A DNA stretch of 64,000 nt from Paraoerskovia marina DSM 21750. Its GTDB lineage: Bacteria > Actinomycetota > Actinomycetes > Actinomycetales > Cellulomonadaceae. Each line of letters begins with the position of its first letter. Positions within the stretch are counted from its first letter, which is position 1. Positions 44,704 through 54,300 of the stretch are shown here, piece after piece. The notes beneath the pieces were generated by a model that saw only the letters and a program-made list of their open reading frames with translations, did no database searches and had not been told where the DNA came from. Position numbers and translations under genes: made by a program. The DNA lies in contig NZ_JNIY01000003.1 of NCBI RefSeq assembly GCF_000701465.1, forward strand, positions 558,001-622,000. Reading direction: 5' to 3'.

Positions 44704-46205
44704 AGAATCCGTTCGAGGACAAGGAGATCTGGTTCCTCACCGGGTCGCAGGACCTCTATGGCCCGGAGACCCTCACCCAGGTCGCTGACCAGTCGCTCGC
44801 GATCGCGGAGGAGCTGGACGACGCGGACGCCGTCCCGGTCTCGGTCGTCTGGAAGCCGGTGCTCAAGAGCTCGGAGGAGATCCGTCGCACGTTGACCGCG
44901 GCGTCGTCCGACGACGCGTGCGTCGGTGTGGTCGTCTGGATGCACACCTTCTCTCCGGCGAAGATGTGGATCCGTGGCCTCGAGGCGCTGACGGTGCCGC
45001 TCCTGCACCTGCACACGCAGGCGAACGTCGAGCTACCCTGGTCCGAGATCGACATGGACTTCATGAACCTGAACCAGGCCGCGCACGGTGACCGGGAGTT
45101 CGGGTACATCCAGACGCGGCTCGGGATGACGCGTAAGACGGTCGTCGGTCACGTCTCTTCTCCGCAGGTGCAGCAACGGGTCGGCTCGTGGGTCCGGGCC
45201 GCCGTCGGTCGAGACGCGGCGCGATCGATGCGGCTCGCCCGGTTCGGCGACAACATGCGCAACGTCGCGGTCACGGAGGGCGACAAGACCGAGGCGGAGA
45301 TCCACTTCGGCGTCTCCGTCAACACGTGGGGCGTCGCCGAGCTCGCCGAGCGGGTCGACGCCGTCGCCGACGAAGCCGTGGACAAGCTGGTCGCGGAGTA
45401 CGAGTGGACCTACGACGTCGCACCGGAGCTGCGGTCCGGCGCCGCGAGGCACGAGGCGCTGCGGTACGGCGCCCGGCAGGAGCTCGGGCTGCGGTCCTTC
45501 CTGGAGGAAGGGAAGTTCTCCGCCTTCACGACGACGTTCGAGGACCTGGGCGGACTCCGCCAGCTACCGGGCCTCGCGGTCCAGCGCCTGATGGCAGACG
45601 GGTACGGGTTCGGCGCCGAGGGCGACTGGAAGACCGCGGTGCTCGTCCGGTTGGCCAAGGTGATGGGTCACGGGCTGCCGGGAGGCGCGAGCCTCATGGA
45701 GGACTACACCTACGACCTGACGCCCGGTGAGGAGCGGATCCTCGGGGCGCACATGCTCGAGATCTGCCCGTCGCTGACCACGACCCGGCCGCGCCTGGAG
45801 ATCCACCCTCTCGGGATCGGCGACCGTGAGGACCCGGTGCGACTCGTCTTCGACACCGACCCGGGGCCCGCCCTGGTCGTGGCGATGAGCGACCTGCGCG
45901 ACCGGTTCCGGCTCACCGCGAACGTCGTGCGGTGCGTGGAGCATCCCGATCTGCCGAGCCTGCCCGTCGCGCACGCGGTCTGGGAGCCGGAGCCGTCGCT
46001 GGAGGTCTCAGCGGAGGCGTGGTTGATGGCGGGCGCCGCCCACCACACCGTGATGACGACGGCCCTGAGCCGCGAGGTCTTCGAGGACTTCGCCGAGATG
46101 ACGGGCTCCGAGCTCGTCGTCATCGACGAGAGCACGACCCCGGCGTCGTTCCGCCAGGAGCTGCGCTGGAACCAGGTCTACTACCGCCTGGCTCAGGGGG
46201 TGTGA
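44700..46205 (+). CDS. araA: L-arabinose isomerase
   Basis: 501 residues, full-length Ara[16 protein letters not shown] at the N-terminus, [30 protein letters not shown], and metal ligands in the catalytic barrel ([17 protein letters not shown] Glu, [13 protein letters not shown] Glu, GAHMLEICP His, [13 protein letters not shown] His). Converts L-arabinose to L-ribulose. Compare with the distant relative at 10380, which keeps the ligands but little else. Confidence 0.96.
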   Translation: MKNPFEDKEIWFLTGSQDLYGPETLTQVADQSLAIAEELDDADAVPVSVVWKPVLKSSEEIRRTLTAASSDDACVGVVVWMHTFSPAKMWIRGLEALTVPLLHLHTQANVELPWSEIDMDFMNLNQAAHGDREFGYIQTRLGMTRKTVVGHVSSPQVQQRVGSWVRAAVGRDAARSMRLARFGDNMRNVAVTEGDKTEAEIHFGVSVNTWGVAELAERVDAVADEAVDKLVAEYEWTYDVAPELRSGAARHEALRYGARQELGLRSFLEEGKFSAFTTTFEDLGGLRQLPGLAVQRLMADGYGFGAEGDWKTAVLVRLAKVMGHGLPGGASLMEDYTYDLTPGEERILGAHMLEICPSLTTTRPRLEIHPLGIGDREDPVRLVFDTDPGPALVVAMSDLRDRFRLTANVVRCVEHPDLPSLPVAHAVWEPEPSLEVSAEAWLMAGAAHHTVMTTALSREVFEDFAEMTGSELVVIDESTTPASFRQELRWNQVYYRLAQGV

Positions 46206-46225
46206 ACCGTGACGTGATCGTGACC

Positions 46226-46245
46226 GCCTCGGTATGGACCGAGGC
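46226..46245 (+). terminator. Short hairpin between araA and the transporter genes
   Basis: GCCTCGGT-atgg-ACCGAGGC, an 8-bp perfect stem with a 4-base loop, 20 bp after the araA stop. No U-tract. The 142-bp gap to the binding-protein gene shows no ara operator, so read-through with partial termination is likely. Confidence 0.5.
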
Positions 46246-46347
46246 ACACATGACGTCGCACGATCGTCAGCAGGATCTCACAAAGAGCATCAACATCGCA
46301 CAACCTCCGGGTCGCACCGACGCGCCCCGGGTCTCAAGGAGGAGAAC

Positions 46348-47358
46348 ATGTTCAGCAGCACCCGACGTCGCACCGCCGGCGCCATGATTGCCAGCCTCGC
46401 CGTTCTGGGCCTCGCTGCCTGCAGCTCGGAGCAGGCCTCCACCGACGCCGGCTCCGACAGCGGGGACACGGGATCGGCGGCCGAGGAGACCATCAGCATC
46501 GGCTTCTCCCAGGTGGGGGCGGAGTCCGGATGGCGCGCCGCCAACACGAAGTCCATCCAGGACACGCTCACCCAGGAGAACGGGTTCGACCTCAGCTTCT
46601 CGGACGCCCAGCAGAAGCAGGAGAACCAGATCCAGGCCCTGCGCTCCTACATCCAGCAGGGTGTGGACGTCCTGGCCTTCTCGCCCGTGGTCGAGACCGG
46701 CTGGGACGCCGTCCTCGAGGAGGCCAAGGCGGCCGACATCCCCGTGATCCTGACGGACCGTGCCGTCGACTCCGACGACGACAGCCTCTACGAGTCGTTC
46801 ATCGGCTCCGACTTCGTCCTCGAGGGAGAGACGGCAGGCGAATGGGCGGTCGAGCAGTACGACGGCGAGGGCTACCAGGTGGTCGAGCTGCAGGGCACCA
46901 CCGGTGCCGCACCGGCGATCGACCGCAAGGCCGGCTTCGAGACGGCGATCGAGGGCAGCGACCTCGAGATCATCGACTCGCAGACGGGCAACTTCACGCG
47001 GACCGAGGGCAAGCAGGTCATGGAGGGCTTCCTCCAGAAGTACGACGACATCGACCTCGTCTACGCGCACAACGACGACATGGGTCTGGGGGCCATCGAG
47101 GCCATCGAGGCCGCGGGCATGGTCCCCGGCGAGGACATCAAGATCATCACGGTCGACGCCGTCAAGGACGGCATGCAGGCGCTCGCCGACGGAAAGATCA
47201 ACTACATCGTCGAGTGCAACCCGCTGCTCGGCCCGGACCTGGCCGACGTCGCCAAGAAGGTCATCGCCGGCGAGTCCGTCGAGAAGCGCATCGTCGTCAA
47301 GGACGAGGCGTTCGACCAGGAGGCGGCTGTCGAGGCTCTGCCCTCGCGCGAGTACTGA
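46348..47358 (+). CDS. ytfQ: YtfQ-like furanose-binding lipoprotein
   Basis: 336 residues. Signal peptide with lipobox LAAC (Cys about residue 24), then a type I periplasmic-binding fold. IGFSQVGAESGWRAANTKS, QQKQENQIQALRSYIQQGVD, VELQGTTGAAPAIDRKAGF and YAHNDDMGLGAIEAIEAAG are nearly word-for-word YtfQ, the E. coli galactofuranose/arabinofuranose-binding protein. In an ara operon this points to L-arabinofuranose as the ligand (inference). AAGGAGGAG before ATG 46348 is a very strong ribosome site. Followed by a strong hairpin that would favour excess receptor over the membrane subunits. Confidence 0.88.
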   Translation: MFSSTRRRTAGAMIASLAVLGLAACSSEQASTDAGSDSGDTGSAAEETISIGFSQVGAESGWRAANTKSIQDTLTQENGFDLSFSDAQQKQENQIQALRSYIQQGVDVLAFSPVVETGWDAVLEEAKAADIPVILTDRAVDSDDDSLYESFIGSDFVLEGETAGEWAVEQYDGEGYQVVELQGTTGAAPAIDRKAGFETAIEGSDLEIIDSQTGNFTRTEGKQVMEGFLQKYDDIDLVYAHNDDMGLGAIEAIEAAGMVPGEDIKIITVDAVKDGMQALADGKINYIVECNPLLGPDLADVAKKVIAGESVEKRIVVKDEAFDQEAAVEALPSREY

Positions 47359-47370
47359 TTCACACCGACC

Positions 47371-47402
47371 CGCCGGGGCGTGGCACCGACCACGCCCCGG
47401 CG
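47371..47402 (+). terminator. Strong hairpin after the binding-protein gene (attenuator)
   Basis: CGCCGGGGCGTGG and its complement (47390-47402) form a 13-bp stem with a 6-base loop, starting 12 bp after the ytfQ-like stop. A second smaller dyad CCGCACCG/CGGTGCGG follows at about 47406-47424. Typical of intra-operon hairpins that raise the receptor:permease ratio. Confidence 0.7.
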
Positions 47403-47460
47403 GCCCCGCACCGCGGCGGTGCGGCGCGTCCGCACCGCCGCGATCCATGGAAGGTCAACG

Positions 47461-48999
47461 ATGACGAACCACGAGACCGCGACGCGGCCGGTCGTCGAGA
47501 TGACCGGGATCTCGATCGAGTTTCCCGGCGTCAAGGCTCTCGACCAGGTCGACTTCCGCCTGTTCCCGGGGGAGGTGCACGCGCTGATGGGCGAGAACGG
47601 CGCCGGGAAGTCCACCCTGATCAAGGCCCTCACGGGCGTCTACGGGATCGACGCCGGCGAGATCCTCGTCAGCGGGACGCCCCACCGGTTCTCCGGGCCC
47701 GGCGAGGCACAGGACGCAGGTGTTGCGACCGTCTATCAGGAGGTCAACCTGTGCGACAACCTCTCGGTCGCCGAAAACATCATGCTCGGGCACGAGCCTC
47801 GGCGACTCGGTGCCATCAACTGGCGGGCGACGCGGCGTGAGGCTGCCCGCCACCTGTCGACGATGGGCTTGGACATCGACCCATCGTCCTCTCTCGGATC
47901 TCACTCGATCGCCGTGCAACAGCTCGTCGCGATCAGTCGTGCGATGGTGGTCGACGCCAAGGTGCTGATCCTCGACGAGCCGACGTCGAGCCTCGACGCC
48001 GACGAGGTCGCGCAGCTGTTCGCGGTCGTCCGCCGGCTGCGGAACGACGGGGTCGCGATCCTCTTCGTGTCCCACTTCATCGAGCAGGTCTACGAGATCT
48101 CCGACCGGATGACGGTGCTGCGCAACGGTCGGCTCGTCGGAGAGCACCTGGTCTCCGAGATGGGACGGCTCGAGCTCGTCTCGACGATGATCGGCCGGTC
48201 CATGGAGGTCCTCGAGGACCTGCACGTGCGGACCGACCACGCGGTCGACCCGACGGACGGAGCCGCGCCCTTCATCCAGACCGTGGGGCTCGGCCGCAAG
48301 GGCAGCGTCCAACCCTTCGACCTCGAGGTCTACCCCGGCGAGGTCGTCGGGCTGGCAGGCCTGCTCGGGTCCGGTCGCACCGAGGTCGCACGACTGCTCA
48401 GCGGTGCCGACCGCGCCGACACGGGCACGACACGCGTCAAGGACGCGCCGACCCGGCTCCGCAACCCTCGTGCGGCGATCGCCGAGGGCATCGCCTTCTC
48501 GTCGGAGGACCGAAAGCTCGAGGGCGTCGTCGGCGATCTGACGGTCCGCGAGAACATGGTGCTCGGTCTGCAGGCCGGACGCGGGTGGATGCGCCGGGTG
48601 CCGGCGAAGCAGGTGGACGAGATCGTCGACCGCTACATGACCGCGCTCAACATCCGGCCGGCCAACCCGGACGCCCTGCTGCGCAACCTCTCCGGCGGCA
48701 ACCAGCAGAAGGTTCTCCTCGCGCGCTGGCTCGCCACCGCACCAGAGCTCTTCATCCTCGACGAGCCGACCCGTGGAATCGACGTCGGGGCGAAGGCCGA
48801 GATCCAGAAGCTCGTCGCGGACCTCGCGGCGAAGGGCATGGCCGTGGTCTTCATCTCGGCAGAGCTCGAGGAGGTCCTGCGGCTCAGCCACCGGATCGCC
48901 GTCATGCGCGACCGCGAGAAGGTCGCGGAGATCACCAACTCGGAGGACGTCGGTGTGGACGACGTCGTCGAACTCATTGCGAGCGGAGGAGGACGCTGA
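47461..48999 (+). CDS. ytfR: YtfR-like sugar ABC transporter, double ATPase
   Basis: 512 residues, two ABC domains. First: GENGAGKSTLIKALTG Walker A, VLILDEPTSSLD Walker B, degenerate signature (SHSIAVQQLVAISRA). Second: GLLGSGRTEVARLL, LSGGNQQKVLLARWLA signature (about residue 405), LFILDEPTRGID. The EDRKLEGVV motif between them is characteristic of CUT2 ATPases. Energises the furanose importer with the two permeases that follow; stop overlaps the next ATG by one base. Confidence 0.9.
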   Translation: MTNHETATRPVVEMTGISIEFPGVKALDQVDFRLFPGEVHALMGENGAGKSTLIKALTGVYGIDAGEILVSGTPHRFSGPGEAQDAGVATVYQEVNLCDNLSVAENIMLGHEPRRLGAINWRATRREAARHLSTMGLDIDPSSSLGSHSIAVQQLVAISRAMVVDAKVLILDEPTSSLDADEVAQLFAVVRRLRNDGVAILFVSHFIEQVYEISDRMTVLRNGRLVGEHLVSEMGRLELVSTMIGRSMEVLEDLHVRTDHAVDPTDGAAPFIQTVGLGRKGSVQPFDLEVYPGEVVGLAGLLGSGRTEVARLLSGADRADTGTTRVKDAPTRLRNPRAAIAEGIAFSSEDRKLEGVVGDLTVRENMVLGLQAGRGWMRRVPAKQVDEIVDRYMTALNIRPANPDALLRNLSGGNQQKVLLARWLATAPELFILDEPTRGIDVGAKAEIQKLVADLAAKGMAVVFISAELEEVLRLSHRIAVMRDREKVAEITNSEDVGVDDVVELIASGGGR

Positions 49000-50075
49000 T
49001 GTCCCCGACCACCGGTACGCGTTCACGCACCGACTACTCCGGCGGCCTGAGCCGCGTCGTCCGTCACCCGCTCTTCTGGCCGCTCGTCGCCCTGGCGGTG
49101 CTTCTTCTGGCGAACACCGTCTACAGCCCGGACTTCCTGGCGATCAGCGTTCTCGACGGGCACCTCTTCGGCGCCCCGATCGACATACTCCGCAACTCGG
49201 CGCCACTGCTGCTGGTGGCGCTCGGTATGACACTGGTCATCGCGACCCGTGGTATCGATCTCTCGGTCGGTGCGACGGTCGCGATCGCGGGGGCGGTCTC
49301 GCTGAGCTTCATCGCGTCCTCGCCGAACCCCGGTGCCGTCTCCACGGTGCTCGTCGCGATGGGCATCGCCCTCCTGCTGTGTCTCTTCCTGGGAGTCTGG
49401 AACGGGCTCCTGGTCTCGGTCGTGGGCATCCAGCCGATCATCGCGACACTCATCCTCATGACCGCCGGCCGCGGTATCGCGATGCTCATCACCGAGGGGC
49501 AGATCACGACGGTGACCAGCGCGCCGTTCAAGACGCTCGGATCGGGGTTCTGGCTCGGTCTGCCGGTCGCCGCGCTCGTCGCCCTCGGCGTGTACGCGCT
49601 CGTGGCCGCCCTGACCCGCCGCACGGCGCTCGGGATGCTGGTCGAGTCGGTGGGCATCAACCCGTCGGCGTCGCGACTCGCGGGCGTGAAGGCGCGCACG
49701 ATCGTCTGGACCGTGTTCGCCCTCTCGGGCCTCTTCTCCGGGCTCGCGGGTCTGATCCTGGCGTCGAACGTGATGGCGGCCGACGCGAACAACGCCGGCC
49801 TGTTCATCGAGCTCGACGCGATCCTCGCCGTCGTCATCGGCGGCACGTCGCTCCAGGGCGGGAAGTTCTCGCTCTCGGGGACGCTGGTCGGCGTCTTCAT
49901 CATCACCACGCTGACCCTCACCGTGACGATCGTCGGCGTCTCCCCGTTGGTCACGCCACTGTTCAAGGCCGTGGTGGTGATCGCCGTGACACTGCTGCAG
50001 TCCCCGGTGGTGCGCGAAAAGCTCGCTGCGCGTTCGCGACGACGTGCCGCCCGACCCGAGGAGGTGGCGGCCTGA
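48999..50075 (+). CDS. ytfT: YtfT-like ABC transporter permease
   Basis: 358 residues, CUT2 permease with about nine to ten membrane segments. ALGMTLVIATRGIDLSVGATV and IELDAILAVVIGGTSLQGGKF are the two conserved blocks; VESVGINPSASRLAGVKAR is the EAA-like cytoplasmic loop. Short polar N-terminus with YSGGLSR. One-base TGATG couplings on both sides. Confidence 0.88.
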   Translation: MSPTTGTRSRTDYSGGLSRVVRHPLFWPLVALAVLLLANTVYSPDFLAISVLDGHLFGAPIDILRNSAPLLLVALGMTLVIATRGIDLSVGATVAIAGAVSLSFIASSPNPGAVSTVLVAMGIALLLCLFLGVWNGLLVSVVGIQPIIATLILMTAGRGIAMLITEGQITTVTSAPFKTLGSGFWLGLPVAALVALGVYALVAALTRRTALGMLVESVGINPSASRLAGVKARTIVWTVFALSGLFSGLAGLILASNVMAADANNAGLFIELDAILAVVIGGTSLQGGKFSLSGTLVGVFIITTLTLTVTIVGVSPLVTPLFKAVVVIAVTLLQSPVVREKLAARSRRRAARPEEVAA

Positions 50076-51124
50076 TGGCGATCGTCACGCCCGAGAAGAC
50101 CCCGACCGGGGAGCGCACGGCCTCCCGCTCTCACGAGAAAGGCCCGCGGATGACCGCGATGGTCCGTCGTCTGCACGTCGACCGCAGATACCTGCCGGTC
50201 CTGGGAACCTTCGTGGTGCTCGCCCTGATCCTCGTGATCGGCGGCGTCCGCTACGACAACTTCCTCTCTCCGGGGGTCCTGGCCAACCTGTTCATCAACA
50301 ACTCGTTCCTCATCGTGCTGGCCGTCGGCATGACCTTTGTCATCCTGACCGGTGGCATCGACCTGTCGGTCGGCGCGGTCCTCGCGCTGTCGGCGGTCAG
50401 CGCGGCATCTCTGCTCCAGAGCGGGGTGCCGGTGCTCGTGGTGCTTCCGCTCGTGGTGCTGGTGGGGTCCGTGATCGGGCTCCTGATCGGGATCATGGTG
50501 CACGTCTTCGAGGTGCAGCCGTTCATCGCGACGCTGGCGGGGATGTTCTTTGCCCGCGGCCTGTGTTTCGTGATCGCTCCCGAGTCGATCCCCATCTCTG
50601 ACGAGACGTTCGTCGCGATAGCGAGCTGGGACACGTGGATCGCAGGCCAGTGGCGGATGACGACGAGCGTGGTCGTCGCCCTCGTGGTCGTCGCGCTCGC
50701 GTTCTACCTGCTGCACTACACGCAGTTCGGCAGGACGGTGTACGCCATCGGAGGCGGCGAGCAGTCGGCGAGGCTCATGGGGCTGCCCGTGGCCCGGACC
50801 AAGGTGCTCGTCTACGTCATCTCGGGTACCTGTGCGGGTCTCGGCGGGCTGTTGTTCGCGATGTACTCGCGCTCGGGCTACTCGCTCACGGGTGTGGCGA
50901 TGGAGCTGGACGCGATCGCGGCCGTCGTCATCGGCGGCACGATCCTGACGGGCGGGACCGGGTTCGTCCTCGGCTCGGTGCTCGGTGTCCTCGTCCTCGG
51001 CCTGATCCAGACCGTCATCACCTTCGAGGGCACCCTGAGCTCGTGGTGGACCAAGATCTTCATCGGGGCACTGCTCCTCGTTTTCGTCGTCCTGCAGCGC
51101 GTTCTTGCGGCGCGGCGCACGTAG
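50075..51124 (+). CDS. yjfF: YjfF-like ABC transporter permease
   Basis: 349 residues, second CUT2 permease: AVGMTFVILTGGIDLSVGAVL, MVHVFEVQPFIATLAGMFFARG (a YjfF hallmark) and MELDAIAAVVIGGTILTGGTGF. Starts at ATG 50075; an in-frame ATG at 50150 (MTAMVRR) would remove a 25-residue polar extension. Last gene of the transporter operon, followed by a 14-bp-stem terminator. Confidence 0.88.
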   Translation: MAIVTPEKTPTGERTASRSHEKGPRMTAMVRRLHVDRRYLPVLGTFVVLALILVIGGVRYDNFLSPGVLANLFINNSFLIVLAVGMTFVILTGGIDLSVGAVLALSAVSAASLLQSGVPVLVVLPLVVLVGSVIGLLIGIMVHVFEVQPFIATLAGMFFARGLCFVIAPESIPISDETFVAIASWDTWIAGQWRMTTSVVVALVVVALAFYLLHYTQFGRTVYAIGGGEQSARLMGLPVARTKVLVYVISGTCAGLGGLLFAMYSRSGYSLTGVAMELDAIAAVVIGGTILTGGTGFVLGSVLGVLVLGLIQTVITFEGTLSSWWTKIFIGALLLVFVVLQRVLAARRT

Positions 51125-51143
51125 CTGTCCCGGGTGGCGTCCT

Positions 51144-51176
51144 GGACCGGCGGCGGGTGCTGCCCGCCGCCGGTCC
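51144..51176 (+). terminator. Terminator of the arabinose transport operon
   Basis: GGACCGGCGGCGGG and its exact complement, 14-bp stem, 5-base loop (51158-51162), 20 bp after the yjfF-like stop. Separates the operon from the independently regulated arabinofuranosidase gene. Confidence 0.85.
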
Positions 51177-51233
51177 GCCGTCCGTGATGAACGGTCCGGT
51201 ATCTCCGTTCCGGTCTCCGACCTCCCGAGGTGA

Positions 51234-51248
51234 TGTTAACGCTCACAT
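51234..51248. promoter_or_regulatory. ara operator upstream of the arabinofuranosidase gene
   Basis: TGTTAACGCTCACAT, identical over 15 bases to the left arm of the araB operator (42285-42299). It lies 57 bp before the start of the secreted enzyme gene and implies control by the LacI regulator encoded at 41216. Confidence 0.85.
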
Positions 51249-51304
51249 GGACTGAGCACTCACGTTCTGTATCCCGACTTCTCAACGATGAGAGAGCGAG
51301 TGAC

Positions 51305-54300
51305 ATGAGTACGAATCTCCCTGTCGGCCGTGGCCGACGCCTACGCTGGTCCTGGACGGCGCTCGGGCTCGCCGGAGCGATGGTCGCCACCCTCGGCGTG
51401 CCCTCCGCCCTTGCCCTGCCCGTCGACGCGGCCACCCCGAGCATCGTCCCGACCGCGGTCGACGTGGACGACTCCGCGTTCGACGCCTACGTCTTCCCCT
51501 ATTTCGAGGGGGAAGGCGCCGAGGGCGAGAAGATCTACCTCGCCGTCAGTGAGTCGGACGACCCCGAGACGTGGCACACGCTCAACGACGGTCGCCCCGT
51601 GATCGAGTCGAGTCTCGGTACAGAGGGGCTGCGCGACCCGTTCCTGATCCGTCATCCCGAGACGGGCATGTACTACCTCCTGGCCACCGACCTGAAGATC
51701 TCCGGCGGAGGGAACTTCGGGGACGCCCAGGAGACAGGCAGTCGCTCGATGATGGTCTGGGAGTCTGCCGACCTGATCACGTGGTCCGAGCAGCGCGAGA
51801 TCGCCCTCGCTCCGGCGACCGCGGGCAACCTCTGGGCACCCGAGGCCCACTGGGACGCGGAGGGCCAGCAGTTCGTCGTGTACTGGGCCTCGGCCCTCTA
51901 CCCGTCCGACGTGGCCCCCGAGGATCGCGACATCAGCACGTCCTACCAGCGGATGATGTACGCGACGACGCCTGACTTCTCCGAGGGCAGCTTCTCCGAG
52001 CCCGCGGTCTGGGTCGACATGAACCGCGGCGACGGTCGCGGCATGATCGACTCCACCGTCGCCGAGCTCGCGGATGATGACGGGGGGAGCACGTACTACC
52101 GGCTGACCAAGGACGAGCGTGACATGACCGTCCGCCAGGAGGTCTCGGACGACCTTCTGCGCACCCAGGGGGTGACCGCCGGGGACGGCTGGGACCTGAT
52201 TGCCGAGCAGATCGGTGTCGGTGAGCCGAACCCGTGGGGCGGGGAGTTCACCAACGGTGAGGGGCCGACGATGTTCCCCTCGCTCGAGGACGACTCCTGG
52301 TACCTGATGATCGACCAGCCGTCGTACCACGGCGGTGAGGGCTACATGCTCTTCCAGACCGACGACCTCGACTCTGGTGACTGGACGTCGCTCCCCGACG
52401 TCGAGCTGCCGACGAGCCCTCGCCACGGCACGGTGGTCCCGATCACGGCCGGGGAGCAGGAGGAACTTCTCCAGGCGCTCCAGCCCGACCTGCTGGCCGA
52501 GGGCCTCGCGCTGGACCAGAACGAGGTGTCTCTGAAGACCGGGGACACCGTCGTGGTGCGAGCCACCGTGACTCCGGTGACCGCCGGGGACAGGACCGTC
52601 ACCTGGACGAGCGACGACGAGTCCGTCGCCACGGTGGAGTCGGGTGTGATCACCGCGGTCGCCGACGGTGAGGCCACCGTCACAGCGACCTCGCCGCACG
52701 GTAGCGCCACGGTCGCCGTGACGGTCGCGGCGTCGACACCGGCACCCCTGCCGGACGGTGCCTGGGTCGACCAGTTCGACACCGACGACCTCGACCGGCG
52801 GTGGTCGATCGCCCACGAGGAGCCCACGGCCTGGACCTCCGGCGGCGGCGCCCTCACGGTGCGTTCACAGCCCGGCGACACCTACCAGGGCGACAACAAC
52901 TACGAGAACATCTTCCTCGTCGACGTCCCCGCCGGTGACTTCGTCGCGCAGACGTCGCTCGCAGCCACTCCGAGCGCGGACTTCCAGGGTGCAGGCATCA
53001 TCGCCTGGGACGACGACGACAACTACGTGCGGGCCGGACTGACCCACGCGAGCGTCTTTGCCGGCGGGCCCGTGGGCATCGAGACCGGGACAGAGGTCGA
53101 CGCGGCGTACGCCGCGACGTTCGAGGCCCGCGAGGGATCCACCGGTGAGACCCTCCGGCTGGCACGCACCGGCGACACGTTCACGGTCTCGACCTGGGAC
53201 GGTCTTCAGTGGCTCGAGGCAGGCACCACGACGTTGGCGGCCGACACCACCCAGATCGGGATCTTCGCGCTTGCTGCCGGCAGCGCGCCGAGCCACGACG
53301 TGACCTTCGATTACTTCGCGCTCGTCGAGTCGAAGGGTGCGGACGTCGTCCCGGAGGGGCCGTTCACCGTGCAGGGTGCGGACGGTCGCTACCTGTCCGA
53401 CGACGGCGCGCTTTCGCTCGTCGACACTCGCCCGTTGTCGACCACGAGCTTCGTGGCCACGCCCGGCGACGGTGACGGCTCGCCCGTGACGCTCGAAACC
53501 TCCGACGGCGCACCGGTGGTGCTCGCGGACGACCGACTGACCGTCGGTGTCCAGGGTGACGAGGCTGTCGCCGTCCGCCTTTCCGACGTCGGTGGGGGGA
53601 CGATCGTCGTGCTCGTCGGCGACCAGACCCTCGTCGAGGACGTCGACGGAGCGCTCGTCGTGGGGGACCGGTCCGACGCTGCTCGTCTCGTGCTCGTCCC
53701 CCTCGAGATGACCGAGCACCAGATCGTGGTCGACACCGATGCCGCACGCACGGAGATGAGCGACAACCTCTACGGAGCGTTCTACGAGGACATCAACTAC
53801 GCCGCGGACGGCGGGCTCTACGCCGAGCTCGTCCGCAACCGGTCGTTCGAGTTCAACAGCTCCGACAACCGCTCGTTCACGGGTCTGACCGCGTGGTCAC
53901 AGGTCGGTGGTGGTGACATCGCCGTCGAGTCGGACGAGGACGAGTGGCTCAACGAGTCCAACCGCTTCTATCTCACCGTCGACTCGGACGGCAGCACGGG
54001 AGTGGCCAACTCCTCCTACAACGAGGGTGTCGCCGTCGAGGACGGGGCGACGTACGACGCCTCGGTCTGGGCGCGGTCCGCCGTCGCGCAGGAGCTGACC
54101 GTGCGGGTGGTCTCTGCCGACGGGGAGACCACCTACGCGACAGGGTCGGTCGCCGTCGACGGATCGGACGAGTGGAGGCAGTACGAGACCACCATGACCG
54201 TCTCGGGCACCGCGAACGACGCTCGTCTCGAGCTCGTCTCGGGAGCGGAGGGCAGGCTGCGCCTCGACATGGTCTCGCTGTTCCCGGAGGACACGTGGGT

